A stretch of 64,000 nt of DNA from a virus. A program made the translations under genes and the position numbers. Below, piece by piece: positions 47,750 to 56,476 of the stretch. A model generated the notes under the pieces. It saw only the letters and a list, made by a program, of their open reading frames with translations, did not search any database and was not told where the DNA came from. The DNA lies in IMG/VR virus record IMGVR_UViG_3300039191_000589, positions 1-64,000 of that record; one strand, 5' to 3'. Within the stretch, counting starts at the first letter, position 1, and every line of letters starts with the position of its first letter.

Positions 47750-48538
47750 ATGGCTAAGATTACTAGATCAAATGATTATAGTGGATTAGATAATAAAACA
47801 TTTAATAAGTTAGCTAAACAAATTAACAATATTAATGAAGAAAATTTAGTTGATATTGTAGAAAATGAAAAAGAGGCTAAAATATTAAAAAAAGAATTAA
47901 GTCTTGAAGGGTATAATACTAAAATTAAACCTCATAATAATAAGTTTAAAGTTATAGCTGTAAAAAATAATGATCAAATTAAAATTGATTATCGAAAAGC
48001 TAAACAAAGTAATTGTTTTGAAAAAGTTGCTTGGGGAAGGTATTGTTTTCAAAGAAAAAATAATAATAATGATTTTAGTGATTATAATTTTGATGATGGT
48101 TCAATTTGGAAAGTTGAAGAGGACGAGGAGGATAATAAATATTTAGTTAAAGAGCTTAATAATGATGGTGATATTATAAGAGCAGCCGATAATAATATAA
48201 AATCAGTAGTAAATAAAGATAATTTAAAAAATGTATTATCTTTATTATATGATATTGATAATATTAATAATACTTTAGTAAAAGATTTATTAAATAATAT
48301 AGGAGATCAATTTTATTCTATGTTAAATAATAAAATATCATCATTAATTGATAATCAATTAGAAAAAAATTATAATATTGAATCTAATGCAATAAAAAAT
48401 AATGTTAAAGGATTAATTACACAAGCAATTAATAAAAAAGAAATTAAAAATAAAAAACATTTTCAACAATTTATTAATAAATCAGTTGAAAATCAAGAAT
48501 CATTAACTAATAAGCCTAATAAAATATTTAATCAATAA
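47750..48538 (+). CDS. Unknown virion-module protein, 262 aa
   Basis: ATG 47750 after AAAGGAGGATTAATA. Contains an Asn-rich helical N-terminus, an SNCFEKVAWGRYCFQRKNNN segment, an acidic turn and a long helical second half (NTLVKDLLNNIGDQFYSMLN). It shows no domain I recognise. Its place between the sigma factor and structural genes suggests a head or packaging component. Confidence 0.68.
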   Translation: MAKITRSNDYSGLDNKTFNKLAKQINNINEENLVDIVENEKEAKILKKELSLEGYNTKIKPHNNKFKVIAVKNNDQIKIDYRKAKQSNCFEKVAWGRYCFQRKNNNNDFSDYNFDDGSIWKVEEDEEDNKYLVKELNNDGDIIRAADNNIKSVVNKDNLKNVLSLLYDIDNINNTLVKDLLNNIGDQFYSMLNNKISSLIDNQLEKNYNIESNAIKNNVKGLITQAINKKEIKNKKHFQQFINKSVENQESLTNKPNKIFNQ

Positions 48539-48552
48539 GAGGGGGTTTATAA

Positions 48553-49494
48553 ATGACTAGTAAGAATTCTGATGTTTTATATGATAATAGAAAGAATGTT
48601 AGTGAAGATCCAGCATATGATTATAGGAAAAATTTAAATTGGAGAATTGATGGTGGCCCTCATAATGATGAAATTGAGGATCCAGGAATTAATGAGTTTT
48701 ATAAAGGTTACCAAATTAACCCTTATGAATTTAGACGGTGGGCTAATAAAAATTTATCAAAAAAACAACTAGAAAAATTATCAGCCCAAGAAGTAATGCC
48801 AATGAAATTTACTACTGATTATTTAGCTGATAAAATTTTAACTTTATGGAATGGAGTCGATGGACCTTTACAATATTTCTTTGATGGGTTTACATTAAAA
48901 TATGATAATAAATTAAAACAAGATATAGCTAAAAAATTAGAACAAAAAGGGTATAAAATATATCCAACCTTAACTGATGATCAACCAAATGATATAAGAT
49001 CAAGAAATGGAGAACATCGCCAAGTATATAAAGAAGTAATGTCTTCTAACAATGTTGATAATATATTAAAATATGCCAAATGTGTTTCTCAACATTGTCA
49101 AGCGGTTAATTTATTAGAAGGAGAAATTAATGATTTAAAAGAAGCTGGAAATGAAATTGAAAAATCAGATGCAAGTGGATTAGCTGAATATTATAAAAAT
49201 ATATTTCCAGAAGATTATGCAGTTTCTTTAGTTAATATTATGTTAGATGATTCTTTAGATGGTGCTTCAATTAATGATGAAAGCTTAGATATTAGTTATC
49301 CCCATGATCAATATCAACACATGTCAGAAGAATCACAAAAACAAATTGAAGATTATATGTCTGGAAATGCTGACCCTTATTATAATAAAGATGGTGGCGG
49401 AGAGTTTGGGTATAATTTTGTTACAGATATGAGAAATGATACAACACGCCCTACTCAGTATGAAACTAAAGTTAGTAATAAAAAAAAAGGTTAA
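48553..49494 (+). CDS. Unknown virion-module protein, 313 aa, ends at an A9 run
   Basis: ATG 48553 after GAGGGGGTTTATAA. Acidic, mostly helical; segments KGYQINPYEFRRWANKNLSK, VNLLEGEINDLKEAGNEIEK and an HDQYQHMSEES turn. It ends SNKKKG at an A9GG run. A -1 shift there continues into the next ORF, which has no start codon or ribosome site, to give about 448 aa. Confidence 0.7.
   Translation: MTSKNSDVLYDNRKNVSEDPAYDYRKNLNWRIDGGPHNDEIEDPGINEFYKGYQINPYEFRRWANKNLSKKQLEKLSAQEVMPMKFTTDYLADKILTLWNGVDGPLQYFFDGFTLKYDNKLKQDIAKKLEQKGYKIYPTLTDDQPNDIRSRNGEHRQVYKEVMSSNNVDNILKYAKCVSQHCQAVNLLEGEINDLKEAGNEIEKSDASGLAEYYKNIFPEDYAVSLVNIMLDDSLDGASINDESLDISYPHDQYQHMSEESQKQIEDYMSGNADPYYNKDGGGEFGYNFVTDMRNDTTRPTQYETKVSNKKKG
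49480..49488 (+). other. Candidate -1 slippage site (A9 then GG)
   Basis: The zero frame reads AAT AAA AAA AAA GGT TAA. A -1 move gives AGG TTA ATA AAA AAA TCT, which is RLIKKS. The embedded A AAA AAG heptamer is a classic bacterial slippery sequence, and A9 runs also favour transcript slippage. Confidence 0.5.
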
Positions 49495-49898
49495 TAAAAA
49501 AATCTAATGAAATTGAAAATATCCCTTTATATGAAGTAATGAATGCTATTTCACAAGCTAGTAAAAATGTTTCAGGTTTATTAGGAGAAAAATTAGTTCA
49601 ACCTCCAGTATTGGTAGATACTATACGAGAACAAGAATTTAGTAATATACAAGAAGATAATTCTAGTTTTGAAAATGTAGTAGATACAATTAATGTAGTT
49701 CGGGTTCATGAAATTTGGGAGGTTTATTTAGGCGATATTGATGATAAAAAAGATATAGAAACTATTTTTATAGTCATTTCAGGAGACAATAAAATTAAGC
49801 AAAAATATGAAAAAGGAGATTGGAATAATATTGAATATCAAGGTTTTTATTCTACCCTTGAAGAAGCTAAAAATAATATTAAAGGTTATTTAGACTAA
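49488..49898 (+). CDS. Minus-one-frame extension, 136 codons
   Basis: The frame is closed upstream by TAA at 49479 and reads KRLIKKSNEIENIPLYEVMN and on to EEAKNNIKGYLD. The first ATG is at 49539, with no ribosome site, and would remove the KRLIKKS part. Globular acidic domain with VRVHEIWEVYLGDIDDKKDI. It was once probably a separate MKRLIKKS-tagged gene. Confidence 0.6.
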   Translation, partial: RLIKKSNEIENIPLYEVMNAISQASKNVSGLLGEKLVQPPVLVDTIREQEFSNIQEDNSSFENVVDTINVVRVHEIWEVYLGDIDDKKDIETIFIVISGDNKIKQKYEKGDWNNIEYQGFYSTLEEAKNNIKGYLD

Positions 49899-49919
49899 TA
49901 CAAATAGGAGTGAAATAAT

Positions 49920-52900
49920 ATGAGTGAAAAATTTTCTACAACTAGTTCATTGTTATTTAAAGAGAATAATAATAATAATGATAATTTACCTGATTGGATG
50001 AAAGATCTTGATATAGATTTACAAAAACAAGCTAATAAAAATAAAAATATACCAGATTTACCAACTAAAGAAGAAGGAGTTTTTGCTTCTGAAAAACAAA
50101 AAATTAATAGAGATAGCAAAAATGGAACTCCTCGACAAATGGAGGCATCATTAAGTAATGGTAGAATGGTAACAGGAGCTAAAATTAATTTAGCTACATT
50201 TTTATCAGGTAAATATTATAAAGTACAACCTGATATAAATGGTAATCAAATTCATTTAAAAACAAAAATTGAAGAAATTCCTGCTAAATTTAATTTTAAA
50301 TTTACTGCAAGTAGTGGAAAAATAAAAAAAGCACAAACTTTCTCTGTGTTTTTTAATAATGAAACCGCTGAGTATCCTTTTAGTAAAGCTGGTTTTGATG
50401 AATGTATTGATGATATTAATAATGAAGACATTAAAAGTGTTGAAGGTGAAGTTGGAGAAGGGGTTAATAAAACCTATCTTATTAGTAAAGAAGAAATTGT
50501 AAGACGATTTAATGGGGAATTAAGAAAAGCTACTGATAAAATTAATGAATTATTAGAAAATGATATGATTGTTGGGGTAGGAAGTAATACTTTTGCTTCT
50601 TTATATAATGTAGATCAATTATTTCCTAATGAACCTAAAGAAAAACCTCAACAAAAAGAAGGTTCTTTTGATTTTGCACCAAATAGAGAACATGTTGCAG
50701 CTAAACCTCATAAAACTGCTAATGTATTATCAATTGAAGCTAGTAAAATGTTATCTAATTTCTTTTCTGATTTTGCTATTAAAAATCATTTTCGAGAAGG
50801 AAAAGAATTATTTATTGAAGCTAGTGTTTTAAGTAATAATGGAGTAAAAAGAACATGTAATTTTTGTTTTGGTATTGATAATGAAAAAGTAAAATCATTA
50901 AAAGTAGCTGAATTAAATGGTGAAAGAATGACTGTGGAACAATTATTAAGTAAATTAAATATTAATAATAGTGTTTTAGATAAATACCTTACTAAAAATA
51001 ATAGTAATTCTAAAAGAATTTATCAAGGACGTGTATTAACAGCTCGAAGAATTAAAAATAAATTATTAGGAATTGTAAAAAAACAAAATATAAAAGATAT
51101 TATTCATAATTGGACAGATCGTGATTTAATTACTAAAATTAATAGCACAACATATACTACTCAACATAGTTTTGAAGAATTATTAGCTAATATTGAAGTT
51201 GATACATTATCAAATAAAGAACAACAAGAAATAAAGGCATATAAAAAGAAATTTGGTGAAGGTTTAGATATGAATAGAAATGATGTTGAAGATACTGGGG
51301 TAAGAGATTATGATCAAGTTAAACCTTCACGAGAATTAAGATTAGCTAATTTAAAGCAATTTTTATCAACTAAATTTAAAAACTTTAAAATTGAAAACTT
51401 TATTAATGATAATGGTATAAAAGAAGCTAAAATAATTATTAAACAAGGATATAAATTAGATACTTGTGAAGCTGATTTATATTTTATTAATCCTGAAAAT
51501 GGAGTAAAAAATAAAGTAAAAGCAAAAGCATATTTTTATAAAAATCATATTGATAATGTTTTAGTTCAATTAGGTAATAAACAAGTTTCTATTGATAAAG
51601 CTAGAACATTATTTAAACAAAGTGAATTATTATCTAACTATTTAGAAGATAATTCTATTAATAAAACAGCTGGATCAATTATTATTACTGAAAATAAAAT
51701 TAAAGATAAACTATCTAATTATGTTAATAATGAAGAAATTGATAATATTATTAATGAATGGTATAATGAAGGTTATATTAAAGAAATTAATTCTGGAATA
51801 TATGCTTCAAATTATTCTTTTGAAAACTTATTAAATAAAACTGAAGCTCAATTATTATCAAATAAAGATAGAACAGAAATAAAATTAGCTAAACAATATT
51901 TTGGGGAACAAATTAAAATTGGTCGTAAAGAAATTGATGATACTGGCGTAAGAGAAGCTAATGAAAAATTATCAAATGTTAATGTATTAAATAAGGTTAA
52001 TAAGTTTTTATCAAAACATTTTGATAATTTTAAACCTCAAGATTTTGAAGTTAATGGAGAAAATGTAACTTACACAATTAATTTATTTGATGAAGAAACT
52101 GGATTATCAACTAATATTGATTTTGATTTTATTATTAATGATAATGAAATAACTAATTGTTTAGCCAATTTAAATGGTGAACAAATTAAAATTAATAATA
52201 TTAAAAGAGCATTTTCAACAAATGAAATTTTAAATAAATATTTAAATCAAAACAATAATAAAAAGACAAACGCACCAATGATTATTACAACTAAACAATT
52301 ACAGGGTAAATTAAATAAAATTGCTAATATACCATTGCAAGAAATTAAACAAATGGTTAATAAATGGCATAAAACAGGAAAAATTAAAAAAATGGGATCC
52401 AATGTTTTTGCAAGTAATTATACCTTAGAGCAATTATTATCAATGTCTAATATTAGACCATTATCTGATAAAGAAATTGCTCAGAGGATTAATAAGAGTA
52501 AAAGAGATCGCGGTTTAGAAGTTAATGCTCAGCATATTAATGATCAAGATACAAGACAACCTATTGAACAATGGTCATCTCAAAGAATGGTAACTCATGC
52601 TAAATCTGAATTAAATAAAATCTTTGAAGATTATAACATATTAGATGCAAAAGTTAATAATGATTCTTATGTTATTACTGCTCGTGTTGTTAATCCTAAT
52701 AATGGAATAAATCAAAAATTATATTGTAAATTAAAAGTTTTAGGTGATAAATTAGGAAAATTAATAGCAATTAGTGATGGTAAAAATACTGTTAGTCCAG
52801 ATCAATTAAGTAAATTAGATGTTTCTAATGAAGCTTTAAGAGAATTTAATAACATTAATAAAGCTACTAAGCGAAACTATAAAAATGTTATTTCTAAAAG

Positions 52901-53363
52901 AAAATTAAATAATAAATTAATGGCTGTTATAGATAACAATAAAATTAATGATATAGTTAAACATTTAGTTAAAAATTCTGTTTTAAAGCCTCTTAATACT
53001 AATAAATTTGCATCTGATTATTCTTTAAATGAGATTGTAGCTTATTTAGATAAATCTAGCAAAACTAATTTAAATGCCGGTAAAAAACAACAACAATACG
53101 CTCAAAGAGATGAAAGCAAATTAAAAATAGATTATCGTGTAAATAAAGATGATAATTCAAGACAAATTGAATCTAAAGAGGAAAAATTACATTCTAATAT
53201 GATTAAAGTTTGTAGTAAAATTAAAAATAAAGCTAAAGAAGCCTGTAAAAAGAAAATTATTACTAAAAATAAATTAGAACAATTAGAATTACAATTAGAT
53301 AATGCTAAAAACAAAAAAGACATTGATAAAGTTTGGAAAGAATTAAAAAGATATTTTAAATAA
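49920..53363 (+). CDS. Giant repeat protein of the virion module, 1147 aa
   Basis: ATG 49920 after AGGAGTGAAATAAT. Built from about five divergent repeats of roughly 200 residues. Each has an Arg-rich linker (TPRQMEAS, VEDTGVRDYD, IDDTGVREAN, NDQDTRQPIE), a strand-rich unit (FKIENFINDNGIKEAKIIIK), a helix ending (LLSNYLEDNS) and a winged-helix-like end (NIINEWYNEGYIKEINSGIY). The C-terminal 80 residues are a basic coiled coil (KLEQLELQLDNAKNKKDIDK). No homologue comes to mind. Its length and place before the portal suggest a structural or internal head protein. Confidence 0.75.
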   Translation: MSEKFSTTSSLLFKENNNNNDNLPDWMKDLDIDLQKQANKNKNIPDLPTKEEGVFASEKQKINRDSKNGTPRQMEASLSNGRMVTGAKINLATFLSGKYYKVQPDINGNQIHLKTKIEEIPAKFNFKFTASSGKIKKAQTFSVFFNNETAEYPFSKAGFDECIDDINNEDIKSVEGEVGEGVNKTYLISKEEIVRRFNGELRKATDKINELLENDMIVGVGSNTFASLYNVDQLFPNEPKEKPQQKEGSFDFAPNREHVAAKPHKTANVLSIEASKMLSNFFSDFAIKNHFREGKELFIEASVLSNNGVKRTCNFCFGIDNEKVKSLKVAELNGERMTVEQLLSKLNINNSVLDKYLTKNNSNSKRIYQGRVLTARRIKNKLLGIVKKQNIKDIIHNWTDRDLITKINSTTYTTQHSFEELLANIEVDTLSNKEQQEIKAYKKKFGEGLDMNRNDVEDTGVRDYDQVKPSRELRLANLKQFLSTKFKNFKIENFINDNGIKEAKIIIKQGYKLDTCEADLYFINPENGVKNKVKAKAYFYKNHIDNVLVQLGNKQVSIDKARTLFKQSELLSNYLEDNSINKTAGSIIITENKIKDKLSNYVNNEEIDNIINEWYNEGYIKEINSGIYASNYSFENLLNKTEAQLLSNKDRTEIKLAKQYFGEQIKIGRKEIDDTGVREANEKLSNVNVLNKVNKFLSKHFDNFKPQDFEVNGENVTYTINLFDEETGLSTNIDFDFIINDNEITNCLANLNGEQIKINNIKRAFSTNEILNKYLNQNNNKKTNAPMIITTKQLQGKLNKIANIPLQEIKQMVNKWHKTGKIKKMGSNVFASNYTLEQLLSMSNIRPLSDKEIAQRINKSKRDRGLEVNAQHINDQDTRQPIEQWSSQRMVTHAKSELNKIFEDYNILDAKVNNDSYVITARVVNPNNGINQKLYCKLKVLGDKLGKLIAISDGKNTVSPDQLSKLDVSNEALREFNNINKATKRNYKNVISKRKLNNKLMAVIDNNKINDIVKHLVKNSVLKPLNTNKFASDYSLNEIVAYLDKSSKTNLNAGKKQQQYAQRDESKLKIDYRVNKDDNSRQIESKEEKLHSNMIKVCSKIKNKAKEACKKKIITKNKLEQLELQLDNAKNKKDIDKVWKELKRYFK

Positions 53364-53380
53364 TAAAGGGGTTGATTTTA

Positions 53381-53770
53381 TTGAGTAAAGATGATTTTAA
53401 AATTAAACAACCTAAATTGATGGGTTCTTCTAATGAACAACATGCTAATCCTTCTGGAGTAGATTATGATGATTTAGCTAGTGCATTAGGGGTATGTGAA
53501 GAAGATGATAGTGGTAATAATGATGAAGAAGATGAAGAAAATATAAATAAAAAAGAAACAAAAGGTGAAGTAAAAGATTTAAGAAAAAATAGTAATAGAT
53601 ATTATATGAAAACAGATTTAAAAAATAATGATGAAAATGATGATGAAGAAGAAGATAATAAAACAACTTTATTACAACCAGGAGTAGAAATGAGTTTTAG
53701 CACGGATAATTTTTCAAGAAGACCTGAACATTCATCACCATATACTCAAGGTCCTACTTGGAGTGATTAA
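53381..53770 (+). CDS. Acidic unknown protein, 129 aa, TTG start
   Basis: TTG 53381 (MSKDDFKIKQPKLMGSSNEQ) follows AAAGGGG at suitable distance. The centre is nearly all Asp, Glu, Asn and Lys (EEDDSGNNDEEDEENINKKE), hence disordered; the end NFSRRPEHSSPYTQGPTWSD is proline- and serine-rich. A possible scaffold or assembly factor. Confidence 0.68.
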   Translation: MSKDDFKIKQPKLMGSSNEQHANPSGVDYDDLASALGVCEEDDSGNNDEEDEENINKKETKGEVKDLRKNSNRYYMKTDLKNNDENDDEEEDNKTTLLQPGVEMSFSTDNFSRRPEHSSPYTQGPTWSD

Positions 53771-53784
53771 TAAGGGGTGATATA

Positions 53785-54189
53785 ATGAAAAGTAGATTAA
53801 AAAGAAATCACATAAAAAATCGTATAATGAATAAAACTGCTGCTTCAAAAGCATATATAGATCTTCACTCTATTGTATTACAAAGTGGGGATTATATTGC
53901 TTTTGAGGCAAGAATTACTAATAATGAACCTTGGTTTAATATACGTCATGAAACACAATATAGTTCAAGTTCATTTTATAATGGAAATGATTTTGATAGA
54001 GCATGTGAAGTATATGGTGAAATATTAATAGCTTTTAAGGGAACTGTTGGCACTGAAGAAATGAAAGAAATTAGAAATAATATTGAACAAGAAATTGAAA
54101 TTTTAATGGAAGATCATAAATTAATTAATAGAGACAATCATAATCAGCTTAATAAAAACCCTTATTTTTTAGGAATAAATAATTTTTAG
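53785..54189 (+). CDS. MKSRLKRN-tagged protein, 134 aa
   Basis: ATG 53785 after AAGGGGTGATATA. The basic N-terminus MKSRLKRNHIKNRIMNKTAA is a variant of the MKRLIKK tag; the next protein begins MKSRLRKN. The body is beta-rich (SIVLQSGDYIAFEARITNNE), then a helical end. No domain recognised. Confidence 0.7.
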   Translation: MKSRLKRNHIKNRIMNKTAASKAYIDLHSIVLQSGDYIAFEARITNNEPWFNIRHETQYSSSSFYNGNDFDRACEVYGEILIAFKGTVGTEEMKEIRNNIEQEIEILMEDHKLINRDNHNQLNKNPYFLGINNF

Positions 54190-54201
54190 GAGGGTCATAT
54201 A

Positions 54202-54432
54202 GTGAAATCAAGATTACGTAAAAATAATAGTAAATTAAAGAAAAATAAAAAAGTAGCTTTAGAAATTACTGGTCCTGTTGGTCTTATTTTTCCTGATTTT
54301 CAAGATAAAGTTGATAATAAAGATGAAATTAAAGATAGAACCTATGGTCCTTCTTTTGAACATGAATGGTCGTTTGAAGATCCTATTAAAGATCCAGAAT
54401 GGAATATGATTGAACAATATTATGGAGAATAA
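54202..54432 (+). CDS. MKSRLRKN-tagged protein, GTG start, 76 aa
   Basis: GTG 54202 after AGGAGGGTCATATA. MKSRLRKNNSKLKKNKKVAL is basic. The rest is acidic with TGPVGLIFPDFQDKVD and EHEWSFEDPIKDPEWNMIEQ. Pair with the preceding gene. Possibly a small internal or neck protein. Confidence 0.68.
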   Translation: MKSRLRKNNSKLKKNKKVALEITGPVGLIFPDFQDKVDNKDEIKDRTYGPSFEHEWSFEDPIKDPEWNMIEQYYGE

Positions 54433-54508
54433 AATATAAAAATATTATAAAACATTATTTTATTTTTATATTCTATATGAAAAGAAAAAACGAAATGGAG
54501 GGTTTAAT

Positions 54509-55825
54509 GTGCAAGTTTCTAATAATAAAGAATTACCTAAATGGTTAAATAACTTCGTTGATGCTTTTGAAGATGGCGATAATGAAACTAAGGTTGCTAA
54601 AGGTGATAATAGAGAAGATAATAATATTGAGGATAAAAATAATCAAGATAGTCAACAAGAAAAATATAGTGAGGTCAATATTGATGATTTAGATGAGGTT
54701 GTATGGAAAGATGAAACTTTTTATGTTATGTTTGATGGTGATGTTGCTACAATACTTAATAAATTTGGTAATACTGTAACAACTCTTCAAGGTACTTCAA
54801 CAATAGAGGAGGTTAATGAAGAATTAAATGGTAAAGAAGTAGTAACTTCTAAAGAAAATAATCCTTTTGAAGAAGAAATTGAAAAAGTTTCTCCTTATCG
54901 TGAAGAAATTGAAGGGTTTGATGAACAACAACCTAATAACAACAATAATAATCAAATGACTAACCAACAACCTAATAACAACAATAATAATCAACAACAA
55001 CAGCCTAATAATAACAATAATAACCAACAACCTAATAATAACAATAATAATCAACAACCTACAGGATTTGATGGTCAACCAGTTCAACAAGCTGAAAAAA
55101 TAATTGCTAAGCAAAATGAAAAATTTGAAAAGCAAAGTGAAAAAATTAAACAAAAAGATAAAGAAATTAAAAAATTAAATGAAAAAGTTGCTAACTTACA
55201 AAATGATTTATCAGATTTAAAGAAAACAATTGAAGCATTAATTCCTCAAGATTATGCTCGTAATAATCCTGGAAATATTTTTGATATAGATTCAGGACAA
55301 TTTGATAAACAACGAAAAGAAGAAGGGGAAGAAGTAGAAAAAACATTAAGAGATATAGAGCAAGAAGTTGATCTTACCACTCCTGAAGGTAGAGCTGATT
55401 TCGTTGATAAAGTAGATAAAGATGTTAGAAAGAAAGATACTGAAAAAGAGGATTATAATGATTATAAAGATATTGAAGATGCTGAAATTAATTTTAATGA
55501 TATTGATTTAGAAGATGATAATTCAAGAACATTACAAGAAAATGATGATGTTGATAATGAAGTTGATATAGATATTGATTCATTGGATGAAGGAGAAGAA
55601 GTTGTTTTAGATAAAACAGCTAATAAAAAAATGCAAATTGAAAGATTATCAAATAAGAAAAAAATTAAGTTATTTAATAATAATATTTGTCCTAATTGTG
55701 ATAGTGAAGAAGAAACCTTGACTAAGCATAATTCAACTGGTAATTTTGAAGGTAAATATTGTGAAGGTTGTGGTTCAGAATTTGCTATTAATACCAAAAC
55801 TAATGAAGTTTATTGTAAACAATAA
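54509..55825 (+). CDS. Asn/Gln-repeat, coiled-coil, zinc-ribbon protein, 438 aa
   Basis: GTG 54509 after TGGAGGGTTTAAT. Domains in order: acidic N-terminus; a small beta unit (WKDETFYVMFDGDVATILNK); repeats of PNNNNNNQQ (about 141-190); a coiled coil (KIKQKDKEIKKLNEKVANLQ); an acidic stretch; and a C-terminal zinc ribbon with CPNCDSEEE and CEGCGSEF. The flexible centre and coiled coil suggest a scaffold or tether. The basic segment before the ribbon (NKKMQIERLSNKKKIKLFNN) may contact DNA. Confidence 0.72.
   Translation: MQVSNNKELPKWLNNFVDAFEDGDNETKVAKGDNREDNNIEDKNNQDSQQEKYSEVNIDDLDEVVWKDETFYVMFDGDVATILNKFGNTVTTLQGTSTIEEVNEELNGKEVVTSKENNPFEEEIEKVSPYREEIEGFDEQQPNNNNNNQMTNQQPNNNNNNQQQQPNNNNNNQQPNNNNNNQQPTGFDGQPVQQAEKIIAKQNEKFEKQSEKIKQKDKEIKKLNEKVANLQNDLSDLKKTIEALIPQDYARNNPGNIFDIDSGQFDKQRKEEGEEVEKTLRDIEQEVDLTTPEGRADFVDKVDKDVRKKDTEKEDYNDYKDIEDAEINFNDIDLEDDNSRTLQENDDVDNEVDIDIDSLDEGEEVVLDKTANKKMQIERLSNKKKIKLFNNNICPNCDSEEETLTKHNSTGNFEGKYCEGCGSEFAINTKTNEVYCKQ
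54931..55072 (+). repeat. Tandem CCTAATAAC-type coding repeat
   Basis: Four units of 27-39 bases start CCTAATAA(C/T)AACAATAATAA and encode PNNNNNN plus glutamines. Unit-length differences suggest slippage and copy-number change. Confidence 0.85.
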
Positions 55826-55840
55826 AAGGAGGTTATTTAA

Positions 55841-56110
55841 ATGGAAGATTTAAGAAATAATGATACAAACCCTTTAAAGGGGAGTTTTGTTACAGCTGGT
55901 TATAGTGTTGAAGAAGAAAAGGTTAAGGAAATGTTAACTTTTATGGGTGTAGACCCTGATGAAGAAATAATTGCTGATGCTATAGGATATTTAAGTTCAA
56001 ATAGTATGGAAATAGATATGAATAATTTACATCAATTTTTACAGACTAAACAAATAATGAGTTCTAAACATACTAATAAAGTTCATGATTTTAGAAAAAA
56101 AAACAAATAA
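55841..56110 (+). CDS. Unknown protein ending at an A9 run, 89 aa
   Basis: ATG 55841 after AAAGGAGGTTATTTAA. Acidic and helical (VEEEKVKEMLTFMGVDPDEE, IGYLSSNSMEIDMNNLHQFL). It finishes FRKKNK where an A9C run sits. Slipping -1 there joins the following ORF for a total of about 179 residues. Confidence 0.7.
   Translation: MEDLRNNDTNPLKGSFVTAGYSVEEEKVKEMLTFMGVDPDEEIIADAIGYLSSNSMEIDMNNLHQFLQTKQIMSSKHTNKVHDFRKKNK
56095..56103 (+). other. Candidate -1 slippage site (A9 then C)
   Basis: Zero frame AGA AAA AAA AAC AAA TAA. The A AAA AAC heptamer allows a -1 move to AAA CAA ATA ACC, in frame with 56101-56379. Confidence 0.5.
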
Positions 56111-56379
56111 CCAAACAAAATAATGATAATGATAGTAATATAATTAAAATTAATAAACCAATTCCTGATGAACAATTATTTAATTCAACTATGAAAAATT
56201 TATGTTATAAAGAAGTTTCTAATAGTTTTTTAGTTAAAAATATACAAGGGATTGAAATTAATATTACTCGAAGAAATAATCAAGTTAAATCTATTACTGG
56301 CTATAAAAACAATGAGATTATAGAAATACCAAAAGAAATTATCGAACAAATAAAAAAAGATATAAATCAAGCTTTGTAG
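56101..56379 (+). CDS. Minus-one-frame extension, 92 codons
   Basis: This frame is closed by TAG at 56092 and lacks ATG, GTG or TTG until ATG 56191, which has no ribosome site. It reads KQITKQNNDNDSNIIKINKP, then NSTMKNLCYKEVSNSFLVKN and ends QIKKDINQAL. The beta-strand part (IEINITRRNNQVKSITGYKN) looks like a real domain. Expression by slippage from the gene before is the simplest reading. Confidence 0.58.
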   Translation, partial: KQITKQNNDNDSNIIKINKPIPDEQLFNSTMKNLCYKEVSNSFLVKNIQGIEINITRRNNQVKSITGYKNNEIIEIPKEIIEQIKKDINQAL

Positions 56380-56380
56380 T

Positions 56381-56410
56381 AAAAAGAGGGGATTATCCCC
56401 TCTTTTTATT
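56381..56410 (+). terminator. Terminator
   Basis: Perfect stem AAAAAGAGGGGAT / ATCCCCTCTTTTT, ahead of the portal gene. Confidence 0.88.
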
Positions 56411-56476
56411 TATCTATAAAAAAAGTAAAAAAATTTTATTATTTTTTATATGTTATATATATGGAGGTGAAAATGA

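Noticed and set aside
53478-53666. Minus-strand ORFs opposite Asn/Asp-rich genes (for example 53478-53666, 54824-55153, 55462-55797)
   Set aside because: They are complements of low-complexity codons, have no ribosome site and give Leu/His/Ile-rich nonsense.
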